NCBI GenBank assembly: GCA_037355855.1
Contig: CM074766.1
Location: 2,170,001 to 2,234,000 of the forward strand
Length of the DNA stretch: 64,000 nt
DNA from: Pseudo-nitzschia pungens
Lineage: Eukaryota; Bacillariophyta; Bacillariophyceae; Bacillariales; Bacillariaceae
Direction: 5' to 3'
Positions within the stretch are counted from its first letter, which is position 1, and every line of letters starts with the position of its first letter. The translations under genes were made by a program, and so were the position numbers. Shown piece after piece: positions 1-9,598 of this stretch. The notes below the pieces were generated by a model that was given only the letters and a program-made list of their open reading frames with translations, ran no database searches and had not been told where the DNA came from.

Positions 1-310
1 TGGATATGTTTCGTTGACTTGGCTGAGGATTTCGCTCCATGCTCAGCATCTCGTGTAGCAGCGAATGTCCCCCGTTGCTGATATACCCAGCCGACCTTTC
101 TGACGCAGCACCAGTCTGTGGAGGACCGAATAAGTTAGAGGAGGTTTGCTCTCTGGCTGCTGATTCCTTTTCCTCCTTGGATAGTTTTTTTTGTTTCTTC
201 TTTTGTTTTTTCATTTCCTTCTCGGAAAACACCGCCACCTCATCCATCGACAAAGTATCGCTGCCGGTGTCGGTTGTAACTGTATTGGGACTTGAATTGT
301 TTGAAGTCAT
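1..310 (-). CDS. Hypothetical Lys/Glu-rich protein, N-terminal part (runs off left edge)
   Basis: The minus strand is open from an ATG at 310-308 to base 1, giving 103 codons with no stop; the gene continues beyond the window. The predicted N-terminus is Ser/Thr-rich (MTSNNSSPNTVTTDTGS). It is followed by a strongly basic and acidic stretch (KEMKKQKKKQKKLSKEEKE, about residues 32-50) that would form a charged helix, and then a polar region with FGPPQTG. The mixed, non-repetitive composition and use of all codon classes argue for real coding, whereas the plus-strand reading over the same bases is Phe/Ser/Cys-rich and looks like a shadow. No domain is recognised. The start is chosen as the first ATG of the open frame; an upstream exon cannot be excluded. 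Confidence 0.5.
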   Translation of the reverse strand, partial: MTSNNSSPNTVTTDTGSDTLSMDEVAVFSEKEMKKQKKKQKKLSKEEKESAAREQTSSNLFGPPQTGAASERSAGYISNGGHSLLHEMLSMERNPQPSQRNIS

Positions 311-1294
311 GGTTCTTGCTCGAGCGTAGCTCTGTACCGTATATTGCTTGCCGGGGATTCGGGTGGTTAACTTTCCTTCGTGGCAGACAGCTCCAAACGA
401 CCGTGTCCGGAGAGAGTCAATCAGATCCTTGTCTCTCGGATTGGAATGGAGCAACGGTATGTAGACATTCAGTTGTATCCAACACTTACAAATAACACAC
501 TTGCACTGCCATCAAGCGGAGCTCGAGGTGTTGCTGCCGAACGATATTTCAGCGTATTTTCTGGATTACCTGTCAATTGGCAGTCCTCGTAACCTATGGC
601 ACCGATGTTTGTTGTCGTAGTCCTTGAAGTAGGCATGAACTAACTCGCTTCAAAAATACTAACCGGGTGCTTGTACTTCACTCGGATGGCTGTGGAACGA
701 AACGCGCTAAACGCCAACAAGGACCTAGATTTTTCAGTGAGGGAATTTACTTGTATCGTACTAAAGAATGCCGTGTAGCAACGAAGAGTTTTTCCACTTT
801 CCGTACCTCCCGTAACTTACTGGCTCCCTTCTGTAGTGTAGTTGGCAGATGTGATCGACGAATTTTTAACGACGGTTTCTTAGAAAGTTTTTTTTTCAAA
901 AAGGGCTTTCTCACCAGAAAAAAAATAGGAAGCGCACTGCAAAAATCATTGTACCTAGTATTTTAATATTTTTGATATTTTTGTCGACGCATTTCAAACA
1001 TTATTGTGCTTGTGCGTACATTACAGTAGTGAAAAGTACGACTCAGTAATTGTTGATCAGAAGTCCAAAGTTCAGAACTTTGTCCCCTTCCATGCCGATA
1101 AGCCTTACCTGATACGGGGTCCCAGGATCAGAAACGAACATCATACCTCGAAAGAGCATTGGCATGACAGAGATTCGTTAATGGAAATAAAGAAGAAAAG
1201 TTCACAGAGTTATCAACAAGTTCAATAGGTGAATCGATTAACATCCATGCTTCACGTACATAAATAGATAATATCGAGCTTATTTGTAAGGATA
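311..1294. other. Intergenic, no gene recognised
   Basis: AT-rich sequence with short chance ORFs only (the longest, 667-966 plus, is Phe/Lys-rich with long homopolymers). It is the presumed promoter side of the minus-strand gene at 1-310. No TATA box or repeat stands out. Confidence 0.5.
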
Positions 1295-1386
1295 CTACAG
1301 AATTCTTATTAGCTGTCCTCCGGTTTCCTTAGTAAGCCTTAGTTCGGGGACGTAGAACCGGTGGACAGCTGATAAGAATTTTATAA
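1295..1386. mobile_element. MITE-like hairpin element, copy 1
   Basis: The 92-bp unit starts CTACAGAATTCTTATTAGCT and ends with the near inverse, GACAGCTGATAAGAATTTTA and TAA. The terminal inverted repeats are about 25 bp and imperfect at the right end. The interior carries inverted CCGG and TTC-type motifs. A better preserved copy of the same element lies at 57042-57132, which supports mobility. TA precedes the left end (1293-1294); the right flank is TG, perhaps a decayed TA duplication. The TA target and short length recall Tc1/mariner-derived MITEs, which is an inference. Confidence 0.7.
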
Positions 1387-2001
1387 TGACATTAAAAATT
1401 ACTTCGTACTGTGCAAATAGTAAACGCTGCATGGTGTTTTGATGTGTTCCGTACGACTGTACTCATGCGACTCTACGATTAGAAACAATGGGCGCAGGCC
1501 CGTCTTCTGCGCCATAGCCCGTCTTCTGCGCCATAGCCCGTCTTCTGCGCCATGCCCAAAAGCACGAGAGTTTTTGTTTTGATTGATGTGCGGCAATTTG
1601 CCGTCTTCCTTACACGGTGAATTGATTTTTAAAAATTATTGACTGTATTTTCATCAGTGACGTCTTAAAGCAAGATTACGAACGAGCTATTATACCTTTG
1701 AAGCTTCAATCCTATAGATCATTCATCAATCCAAGGATGTTGTTACAAATAATACTTCTATTACGTAGTACTACGTACTGTACTTCGTAAATTACACGTT
1801 CTTCGTATTGCAGAAATTTCTAGTTCCGCATTGAGCATAAACCTGAGTTGGCGTTGTTCTTTGTTGATATTTTTATTGAGAATAGTGAACTACTGGAGGC
1901 ATGTGATGCTATTAGTAATTAATTACTGATTGATTGATTCCAATTATTGTTGAACAAAAGGACTGTCCAAAAGCCGTAGTAAGTCCGGATTACGTTCGAC
2001 A
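1387..2001. other. Intergenic, no gene recognised
   Basis: AT-rich sequence without a supported gene. It contains the 19-bp triple repeat listed separately and several ACTACGTACTGTAC-like simple motifs around 1760-1800. Confidence 0.5.
1501..1557. repeat. Three 19-bp tandem repeats
   Basis: The unit CGTCTTCTGCGCCATAGCC is repeated three times head to tail; the third copy differs near its end. A short ORF across it on the minus strand is judged non-coding. Confidence 0.8.
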
Positions 2002-2252
2002 GGAACATGGTTGATTTAATTTTTTTCTAATAATTTAAATTTTTTCAGCCCCCTGCGCACAACGCACGAAACGAACATGGTTGATTTTTTTTTTGACAGA
2101 TTTTCTCAAAATTCCCAAGGCTTCATGTTGGTTGAACTTTTGGAAAAAAAAGAAATTTTCATAGCCTCCCCATATTAGCGATACTACCAACCTACCAACC
2201 TGTCGCCACAAACAACACTGTACTCATCACTAAAATATCATCGCTGAATTGG

Positions 2253-2354
2253 GTGTCAAAGTGACACCCGGTGTCACTTTGATACCCAAAAGTATCAGCG
2301 AGTGTCAAGTGTCAAAGTGACACCGGGTGTCACTTTGACCCCGGGTGTCACTTT
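2253..2354. repeat. Palindrome-rich repeat block, left copy
   Basis: Contains GTGTCAAAGTGACACC and its inverse alternating four times. About 80 bases, from GTGACACCCGG through GGGTGTCACTTTGAC, match the block at 3090-3200 base for base by eye. Confidence 0.8.
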
Positions 2355-2459
2355 GACACTCGTTCGTCTTAGTCCATCTTTGTTCGTCTGCAGACGAATG
2401 AACCTCAACCTGCAGCTTCGTTTGTGTTGTTCGTACCAGGTAATGTAGATAGACGAACA

Positions 2460-3030
2460 ATTTTCAAAGAATTACGTGCCATCTGCCATGGTGCTGGTGG
2501 GATCAGTAGTGCAGAAGAACGTTGCCTTGAACGTCCAGTTCGACACCCCTCTCAATCCGATTTTTGGTTTGGAGGCCACCGGTACAGTAACTGACCAAAC
2601 CCTCAAATTCCAAACGATCAACGACACGAAACCAAGAGTATTACAGGGAGAGTTTTGTGGGTGTTTCCATTCACCGCAGCCAAGACCACCTCTTTGTTGT
2701 TTTGCAACTCTTTGGAAGTCGCCGCCGAACTTCTCAATGTGCGTTCGCGACCCATTGTATCGTTTTTTGGCCAGGAAAAAAGGAATGATAAAACTGCCCA
2801 TCCAAATGTGCGGGCTTCAATTACATTGCGGTAATGGAGCAAGTCATGGATGTGACCAAGACCAAGGTTGTTCCGGTAGTCGTAGAATATTCCAAGAAGG
2901 GATTTGCAGTGGCGAAGAAAACGTCCATCATGATCTACGGAGCCCTCTATCGAGCGGTGCAACTGGTAAGATTTACTGTACTCTCAGCCATTAAAAACGG
3001 AACATGTTCGTTCGTTCATTCGTCTGAATA
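2460..3030 (+). other. Core of the inverted-end element, possible captured gene fragment
   Basis: This unique core has a higher GC content than its surroundings and two partial plus-strand open frames (2476-2994 and 2834-3031). Stretches such as VMDVTKTKVVPVVVEYSKKG read like ordinary protein, but no single frame spans the core and no domain is recognised. It could be a decayed exon captured by the element (transduplication) or chance open frame. Confidence 0.25.
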
Positions 3031-3089
3031 GGAGCAGACAAACAAACAGGGGTGTTTGTTTGTCTTGTTCGTCTTTTGTTCGTCACTGC

Positions 3090-3200
3090 GGGTGTCAAAG
3101 TGACACCCGGGGTCAAAGTGACACCCGGTGTCACTTTGATACCCAAAAGTATCAGCGAGTGTCAAGTGTCAAAGTGACACCGGGTGTCACTTTGACACTT
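3090..3200. repeat. Palindrome-rich repeat block, right copy
   Basis: Same palindromic GTGTCAAAGTGACACC array as at 2253-2354, in direct orientation, with an extra partial unit at its left end. Confidence 0.8.
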
Positions 3201-3436
3201 GCAAGAGAAGTTGGCAGTGGGTTTTTGGCTTGTTCGTTGGCGAGTCCTGGAGAGTGTGTGTGAAATTTTAGGTAGAAAAAATTATTTTCTTACGGGGGAG
3301 TCAGTAAAATTCAAATTTTGAATAGAAAAAAATTAGATCAACCGACGAACAGGTAGGGGGAGGGGGACCGGGTATTTTTTTGAATTCCTCAAAAAAAGAA
3401 AAATCAACCATGTTCCAGGTAATCTTACCGTGTTAC

Positions 3437-3457
3437 TATCCCTATGACATACTACTA
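3437..3457. repeat. Target-site duplication of the LINE, 3' side
   Basis: The 21 bases starting TATCCCTATGACATAC are identical to 14360-14380; the bases just outside and inside differ at both copies. These two copies delimit the LINE insertion. Confidence 0.9.
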
Positions 3458-3757
3458 GTAATAGTAATATACGTATTTAAATAACTTTAATCACCAAAGG
3501 TGAAACTAAATTACTCAGTCTGTAACCAGACTTTAACGTCGCCTCCATCATAGAGTCAGGACCCCAAGTGGCAGAACGACAAATTTTCAAACAAACCTTG
3601 AACATCAAGCAGGGAAAAAGACAAACAAGTCCCACAAAATAGGGACTTGAGAGAAAGTGAGATGGGAATGTGGATATTGGGATAAGAGCCAGTATCAAAG
3701 GGGATGGGACAGGATGAGAAGCAGGAACAGAAGACAAAACCAAGGTACAAAGTGTAA
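3458..3757 (-). other. LINE 3' untranslated region
   Basis: About 300 bp between the ORF2 stop (3758) and the target duplication. No poly(A) tail is seen. The terminal bases on the element strand are AT-rich and end in ATTACTATTAC, a possible recognition tail for the reverse transcriptase. Confidence 0.6.
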
Positions 3758-6700
3758 TCAACCCTGAGGTCCAGTAAGCCAGGCTCTGAGAAGAGCAGCC
3801 TCTTGTTGGTATGGCTGCACTGGTGGGACAGGCGCTGCATACTGCTTCCTTGCAAGGTGGATGGTTGCAAGCCACTGCCGCTTGGCAGTCAGGGTGTAAC
3901 CTTGTAGGACGTGGAAAGGGGTTTGTAACAGGGAGTGTGACTGGGGAAGTGCACCAGCTGCACCAATTGCCAATTCTGAGGTGATGGAAGCATCAAGAGA
4001 TTGGTGTTGTTCAGCATCAAGGGTACCCCCAGGACCATGGAGTCGTTCATTCCTATATGTCCAAAGATCCCAGGAGGTAAGAAAGAACTGATGGATGATA
4101 GCTGTAGCCCAACGTTTGGGAGAGCGCTTGCTTCCAATGTGGGAGTAGTAGTCAGCCTGGATTTGGTACCAGCGAGGAGACCACCTACCAAGAAGCCAGT
4201 TGTGCCAACCAATAGTCCTCTGTGCCCTGACAGCAGAAGCAATTGCAAGTGAGTAGGATGATGGATAAATTCTCTGGCCCTTCCGAACTCTGGTGAGGAG
4301 ATCCACAATGGCAACAGCCAATGATGGAGCAGTTTGTTCAGCTTCAAGCCTCTTCTGCAGTGGTCCCGTGAAGGCAGACACACTATGCGTGACAGCCCCA
4401 GTATCCTTGCAGGAGAGCACATGAGAAACCTTCTCGTTGTCTGCATCACACAAGGGACACCTGGAGTGATCCTGATACTGGTAGTGAAGTAGTTGGTTGC
4501 CAACACCAATGCATCCAGAAGCAAACTTGACAAACCACCTTTGCATGCCAGGAGGTAGACGCTTGAAGGCAGACAGATGGGCACACCAATGGATGGAACT
4601 CAGAACAGGTTGTGGAATGGGGATGTCATGGTGGGTCTGCCAATATTTAAGAAGAGGAGGACCAGCAATGGCAACATGCAGAGCATTCTGATCAAACCTT
4701 GAACACTTGCATCCATTGAGAGAAAATGCCCAAGGCTCAAACACAAGTCTGGGATAGTGATGGGCAGAAGCTCTATGGACAGAGAGAAAGGCCTTTGCCA
4801 TGCTGTCAACCTGATGATTGCGAAGGGCCCACCAATCAAGAAAGATTCCAGCTTGATGGCCCTGAACCCACTGAAAGTGCACAGAGATTGGCAGGGCAGA
4901 AATCATGTTTCTGATGACATAAACATAATCAAAAGACTTCTGGGAAATAACCAATGGCCAAGAGCCCTGAGCCTGTTTGAGAGCTGTGTCACCATCCAGA
5001 GCAATAGTGATAGAGCCAGAAGCAATATCAAAAAGACTCACCAGAGCAGTGCAGCAGGTGAGAACCCCAATGATTCCTGCCAGTTCACTCCTGTAGGAAG
5101 ATTGATCCTCAGGGGATCCACTGACAAAATTACAGCCAGTGAGGAACAATGAGGCAGTCTTGGTGGAGGTATTGGGGGACAAAATGAAAGCGGAAGTTCC
5201 TCTGAGAAAGTCCGGATCAAATGAACCATCACATACAGCACTGGCAGTACCACTCTGGATAGCATCAACAAGGGGCTGACAGCCAGCCTGTGGTAGGGAA
5301 TATTTGTGGAGAAGTACTCTTGGAGACGCACAGAGTGCATCAAAGGCATCTACTGGGGAGTCTGGAAGAGAATCATATGGATTGTACTCCAGAGGATCCA
5401 TGTCAGGAGGTTCGGAAACAAAGGCTGAGGACCCAACAACGCGTACAACTTGTCCACAAATAACAGGGCAGACAAGCAAATCAGCACAGGCTGGTTTGTC
5501 AGGAATGAGTTCAGAAGTGACCCTGTATCTGCCCCTGCCCTGGGAGGTGCTCACAATCCAGCCAGTAGAAGTTTTGAAGAATATTCTGTTGGTGGATGGA
5601 GACAAAAACCAAGGCCAGAGAGAAGCTGTCTGGGGAGAGAGCCAATGCCCAAGATGGAAAGAAGTAGCCAGTGCCCTGGCTGCAGGGGGTGGACAAGGGG
5701 GAAGAAAACAGGTCTGAAGTGCCTTAGTCCATAAGCGCTTTGCTGCTGGAGGCCAAGATGGAGGACATCTCGGCCAGTCAAGATGATCCCTCAAGTGATT
5801 GGAGGAGGTCAGCTGGAAAGCCATGGGAGAGAGTCTTTTTCCATCTGGAGTACAAATGTCAGCAAGGGAAATAGCCTTGAGGGACATGCGCATGTGATTC
5901 AAGAGGGACAAGTCAGCACCTCTGAAGCCAGAGTTGACAAAGGCTTGCATGAGATAACAGTCATTGGAACGTAACAGAGGAAGATCTGGGAAGTCTTCAA
6001 ACAAGCTCACAGGGTGAACAGAGAAAAACTTCCACACATGTTTGTACCAGCAAGGAGTGACGTAGGAAGCAAAAGGATGATATGGTGTGACACCAAGATG
6101 GAGAGGAATGCCAAGTTCGAGCCGTAGAGACTCAGCAGTTAGCCTGAGAATCCTACCAGTTTGTGAGGACCTGACAGATTCCTGAAAGAGGGTGGCAATA
6201 TGACTGAACTCTTGGAGGAGGTATGGATGGATGAATCCAAAGCCTTGATAGAGGGAAGGACCATAGAACACATGTCTGGGAAATGTCCGTGACATCCCTG
6301 CTTTATTCAGCACAGGAACAAGAGCTGGGTGAATTATCTTAGTCCAAGTGGCCTCATCAAGTTGCGTGACAGGCATGGGGTATTCAACAGACTTCATGAA
6401 AGAATACTTGAAGGTGTAGAGGGATGCGCGCTTCTCACACTTGGAAGCCTTGAGCTGAGAGCCAAAAGACTGAGACTGTGACTTCATGTGAGCAATCTGT
6501 GCTTCCTCATTGCCATCCATGGAGATAAAAACCCCAAGGGTCTTGTCAGCATGGTCAACTTCAAAACGATCCAGGGTAGCTCGATTGCCATTCTTGTCAG
6601 CAACTGAGAAGTCACCAGGCATGTCAGCAATGGAGCGATAATCCCAACCGGATCCATTCCATTTGAAATCAATCAAATAACAGAAGGATTTGGCAGGTTC

Positions 6701-7333
6701 AATCGCACCACCAGTGGCAATAATCCCACCAGCCCATCGGTCAAGAGCTGCCTGAAAGTCAACAGCCAATTCCTCACCAGATGTGGAGGGATCAGAGCCA
6801 GCACAAAACAAATCTGTGTCATCCACAAAGGCAAAACCCACAAGAGAAACCAGTTGCAGTGACAATGAAGTGAGAAGATGGACACCATGCCCAGCCTGTT
6901 GCATCATTCGGAAGACAATTGTTGACACCAAAGCCCAAAGAGTTGGACCAATACCATTGCCTTGGCCACAACCACTGAGAGGAACAGGTTCATCACCATA
7001 CACAGGACCGGACCGACCAAAACCAGTTTTGATGTGGTGCTTGGCAAGTTGCAAAGTAGACAAAAGAACCTCACACACATGTGCAGGAACCCCAAAGCTC
7101 TGGAGAGTGAGACCTGCAATGGGATGAGAGATCCTATCATAGCAGCCCTTGGCATCATTCATAGCAACAGCACCAGATCTGCGCTTCTGCCTCAACACAT
7201 CACAGATGAGCTTCTTGTTCAGGCAGGTGTTGATGGCCTTGTGGTGTTTCCTGCTTCCATGTTGATCAACAGCCACAGCATTGGCACGTTCAGCATGGGC
7301 AAGAATGCGTCTGCCAATCATCTTGTTGTTGAT
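3758..7333 (-). CDS. LINE ORF2, 3' part: reverse transcriptase, RNase H, zinc finger
   Basis: This is the continuation of ORF2 in the same frame after the TAA at 7334-7336; the first ATG is at 7321 (1187 residues to the stop). Reverse transcriptase motifs are visible: NDAKGCYDRI (motif A Asp), GCGQGNGIGPTLW (motif B) and FAFVDDTDLF (catalytic VDD). An RNase H domain follows, with VCDGSFDP, YRSELAG, ALDGD and WVQGHQAG carrying the expected Asp-Glu-Asp and His residues. Near the C-terminus CPLC-x8-H-x3-C is a zf-RVT-like finger. The reading after the stop begins INNKMIGRRIL, which belongs to the start of the RT domain, so translation from 7321 alone would lose part of RT motif 1. All catalytic residues are present. 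Confidence 0.9.
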   Translation of the reverse strand: MNNKMIGRRILAHAERANAVAVDQHGSRKHHKAINTCLNKKLICDVLRQKRRSGAVAMNDAKGCYDRISHPIAGLTLQSFGVPAHVCEVLLSTLQLAKHHIKTGFGRSGPVYGDEPVPLSGCGQGNGIGPTLWALVSTIVFRMMQQAGHGVHLLTSLSLQLVSLVGFAFVDDTDLFCAGSDPSTSGEELAVDFQAALDRWAGGIIATGGAIEPAKSFCYLIDFKWNGSGWDYRSIADMPGDFSVADKNGNRATLDRFEVDHADKTLGVFISMDGNEEAQIAHMKSQSQSFGSQLKASKCEKRASLYTFKYSFMKSVEYPMPVTQLDEATWTKIIHPALVPVLNKAGMSRTFPRHVFYGPSLYQGFGFIHPYLLQEFSHIATLFQESVRSSQTGRILRLTAESLRLELGIPLHLGVTPYHPFASYVTPCWYKHVWKFFSVHPVSLFEDFPDLPLLRSNDCYLMQAFVNSGFRGADLSLLNHMRMSLKAISLADICTPDGKRLSPMAFQLTSSNHLRDHLDWPRCPPSWPPAAKRLWTKALQTCFLPPCPPPAARALATSFHLGHWLSPQTASLWPWFLSPSTNRIFFKTSTGWIVSTSQGRGRYRVTSELIPDKPACADLLVCPVICGQVVRVVGSSAFVSEPPDMDPLEYNPYDSLPDSPVDAFDALCASPRVLLHKYSLPQAGCQPLVDAIQSGTASAVCDGSFDPDFLRGTSAFILSPNTSTKTASLFLTGCNFVSGSPEDQSSYRSELAGIIGVLTCCTALVSLFDIASGSITIALDGDTALKQAQGSWPLVISQKSFDYVYVIRNMISALPISVHFQWVQGHQAGIFLDWWALRNHQVDSMAKAFLSVHRASAHHYPRLVFEPWAFSLNGCKCSRFDQNALHVAIAGPPLLKYWQTHHDIPIPQPVLSSIHWCAHLSAFKRLPPGMQRWFVKFASGCIGVGNQLLHYQYQDHSRCPLCDADNEKVSHVLSCKDTGAVTHSVSAFTGPLQKRLEAEQTAPSLAVAIVDLLTRVRKGQRIYPSSYSLAIASAVRAQRTIGWHNWLLGRWSPRWYQIQADYYSHIGSKRSPKRWATAIIHQFFLTSWDLWTYRNERLHGPGGTLDAEQHQSLDASITSELAIGAAGALPQSHSLLQTPFHVLQGYTLTAKRQWLATIHLARKQYAAPVPPVQPYQQEAALLRAWLTGPQG

Positions 7334-7336
7334 TTA
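7334..7336 (-). other. In-frame TAA interrupting LINE ORF2
   Basis: Endonuclease and RT halves are in the same frame; the only break is this TAA, flanked by SPEF upstream and INNKM downstream. The surrounding residues align with the first conserved RT block, so the stop most simply replaced a Gln or Lys codon (CAA or AAA) by one substitution. It could also be a sequencing error or a site of readthrough. Confidence 0.85.
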
Positions 7337-9598
7337 GAACTCAGGAGACATCAGCTGAATAAGCCTCATCTTATCCACCCTATATTCCCCAGGTTTCTTG
7401 AAGATCTCAACATCAGTGATGACCTGCCAAGCAGAAGGAGAAAAGCCAACAATCAATGGGACAGATCTCAGGAGAGTGTCAAACTTGTTCAGCTGGGGAT
7501 CCAGGGCAAATGCCTTGTGGTGGGCAAAACTCAAACAAGAAGGTTCACTTGCTGTGCGTTCCCTCTGGCGTTTCCAGGCAGCGGCATTGTCAGCTGGACA
7601 CACAGAATAGTCAAAGGGGGGCAAACTCAGGATAGAGTCAGGGACGTTGAGACAAGAAAGAAATTCAGAGAGGTATTTGTCAGTGGCAGGAGGAGGATTG
7701 TATGTGCCATCAAGAACTTGAGCAGAAGCATGGGCTGTGCCTAGGTATCCAAAATCTTGAATGAAGGAGAGAGTCATGGAAGGAGTGCCAAGACACTGCT
7801 GTTGACGCCGGACATTGGATTCAGCCATAGCTGGAACCATAGTAGACTGAGATTCCAAGACCTGTTCAACACCATCATGGCCAACTGCAATAGCGCGCAA
7901 GACTGCTGACTTGTTGACACGTCCCCGAATAGACCGAGCAGCGAGACCAAGCTCTCGTTGAAGACGTTCCCTGCGCATCCTGGCACGAATCTGAGAAGCA
8001 TGCTGGTTGTGAGGCTTGCCTTCAGCAAGAAGTGCATCCACCAGGCCTTGATTGAAGGAGTCTCTCCATGAGGGGGCCAAGTTCTTCACTGCCCGGTATT
8101 GCTTGTAAGCTTGTTTCAGATGGAGGAGAGCACTGGAAAGGTCACTGTGTTCTCCTTTGTAGAGAGAAAGCTTGCAGGCCAACCTTTTCAAAACAGTATG
8201 ACTGGTGGACACACCCTGTCTCAACTTAACAACACGCCGCCAAAAGTCAATGGTATCACGATAGACTTGCAGCTTAGGTGACCATGGAACCAAACCAGCT
8301 CTAGTGTGGCAGAGGGTTTGTTCAACAGAGAGCCTGAGAGAGGTAGAGGTTTCATGGAGTACTTCATATGTGGTGATGAGATCAGTGCGCACAGAAATAT
8401 CCCCAGACTGAAACTGAGCCAGTAGGTGCTCCAGCTTAGCTTGGAGAGAAAACACTCCAGCCTTGATAAAGCAGTGCCGCACTCGCTTGAAATACCGTTG
8501 TCGCAGATGAGGATGGGAGGACTGGAGTTTGGACAGAGAGAATCTCACAGGAGGTGGAATATGTTTGCCCATGAGGCTGCAATTACAAACCTCAATCCAA
8601 AGCATTCTATGGTCAGATTCCATACCATAGACACCACCAAAGGGACAATACCCAGCCCTGAGAACATCAACATTCTCAGAGACCCAAATGGCATCAATGG
8701 GTGTTCTGGTAGTGTTTCGGTTGTGAGTGGCAGGAGGAGAAGACGTACTATGAAGGGTAAGAATGGCATCTCTGAAACCAAGAGCCTTGAGCTCAAAAGA
8801 CAAGCCATCAGTCCGGACATCAGCATTCTGGTCAATCCCAACAATGACTTGATCACCTGCACCCAGACAGACTTGAAGGGCAGCAGTTAAATCCCTGTGA
8901 AAGAGAATGCGTGGATTGGGACTGAAAAGATTTTCAGCGGCTTGAAAGTATCGGTACTGTTGATTCCAGACTGAGCCAAGATCCCTATCATTTTCAACTG
9001 GGCAGTAGGCAGAAAACATGGTGACATTGTAGCCATCCCTGCCCTGAAACTTGACAAAGGACCATCTGCCAAGACCAGATGGATCAGCTCCATGTGCAAC
9101 CTTGTGTGAGCTGAACAGCTGGTCAATGGAAAAACCTGTGCCGCCAGGCTGAATCCAGGAGCAGGCAGAAGCTTCATGCTTGTTGTTAGCAAGATAGGAA
9201 AAACTTGAGGGACTGACATTCTTCATGCGCCGATTGAAAAGATCACAGGGCAGGAGTTTGGATTCATTCAAACAATGTTCAGCAAAAAGAGCCACACTGG
9301 CATTGCTCTTGACAAATTGACGGGCGTTGTGCTTGGACATGGACATAAAGGCAGCTCTGCGCTGTGGTCCAATGTTTTGGAATGTGATGATGGTGGAGTT
9401 AGAGGATGGAGCTTGAGGGAAGGAATGACCAAAAGTGTCAGAATCCTTAGCAGCAAGAGATTCTCCATGAAGAGTTAATTGGACAAAATGAGGGACAGGG
9501 GAAGAGTCGGAGGGGGAAAAGGGAGAAACAGGAGAAGCATTGATGGGATTTGGATTGGAAGGCATCCCATCACACCTCATATCAGAAGAGCTAACCAT
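7334..9598 (-). CDS. LINE ORF2, 5' part: AP-type endonuclease (EEP)
   Basis: The chosen start is the ATG at 9598, which overlaps the ORF1 stop in ATGGTTAG; the open frame itself extends to 9670. An exonuclease-endonuclease-phosphatase fold is supported by the ordered motifs LFAEHCLNE (catalytic Glu), VIVGIDQNADV (the Asp-x-Asn pair), TPIDAIWVSENV and ESDHRMLWIEV (the SDH motif). This enzyme nicks the target DNA for target-primed reverse transcription. The frame ends at the TAA 7334-7336 just inside the RT domain, and the rest of ORF2 follows in the same frame. About 250 residues between endonuclease and RT are basic and probably helical. Confidence 0.9.
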   Translation of the reverse strand: MVSSSDMRCDGMPSNPNPINASPVSPFSPSDSSPVPHFVQLTLHGESLAAKDSDTFGHSFPQAPSSNSTIITFQNIGPQRRAAFMSMSKHNARQFVKSNASVALFAEHCLNESKLLPCDLFNRRMKNVSPSSFSYLANNKHEASACSWIQPGGTGFSIDQLFSSHKVAHGADPSGLGRWSFVKFQGRDGYNVTMFSAYCPVENDRDLGSVWNQQYRYFQAAENLFSPNPRILFHRDLTAALQVCLGAGDQVIVGIDQNADVRTDGLSFELKALGFRDAILTLHSTSSPPATHNRNTTRTPIDAIWVSENVDVLRAGYCPFGGVYGMESDHRMLWIEVCNCSLMGKHIPPPVRFSLSKLQSSHPHLRQRYFKRVRHCFIKAGVFSLQAKLEHLLAQFQSGDISVRTDLITTYEVLHETSTSLRLSVEQTLCHTRAGLVPWSPKLQVYRDTIDFWRRVVKLRQGVSTSHTVLKRLACKLSLYKGEHSDLSSALLHLKQAYKQYRAVKNLAPSWRDSFNQGLVDALLAEGKPHNQHASQIRARMRRERLQRELGLAARSIRGRVNKSAVLRAIAVGHDGVEQVLESQSTMVPAMAESNVRRQQQCLGTPSMTLSFIQDFGYLGTAHASAQVLDGTYNPPPATDKYLSEFLSCLNVPDSILSLPPFDYSVCPADNAAAWKRQRERTASEPSCLSFAHHKAFALDPQLNKFDTLLRSVPLIVGFSPSAWQVITDVEIFKKPGEYRVDKMRLIQLMSPEF
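9591..9598 (-). promoter_or_regulatory. ORF1 stop / ORF2 start overlap (ATGGTTAG)
   Basis: On the element strand the ORF2 ATG (9598-9596) and the ORF1 TAG (9593-9591) overlap within eight bases. Stop-start overlaps of this kind are used for termination-coupled reinitiation in some LINEs (SART1 uses UAAUG). Use of the site here is inferred from arrangement only. Confidence 0.6.

Larger units (their letters stand above)
2002..3416. mobile_element. Non-autonomous element with inverted ends (about 1.4 kb)
   Basis: The left end GGAACATGGTTGATTT (2002-2017) is repeated as an exact inverse at the right end (3401-3416). A second, inner copy of the left motif (GAACATGGTTGATTT) lies near 2075-2090. 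Inside are two nearly identical blocks of roughly 80-100 bp (2253-2354 and 3090-3200) built from palindromic GTGTCAAAGTGACACC units, enclosing a unique core (about 2460-3030). No transposase is present. No clear target-site duplication was found; only a single A flanks both ends. It is probably a MULE- or foldback-like non-autonomous element. The LINE target duplication begins 21 bases to its right. Confidence 0.5.
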
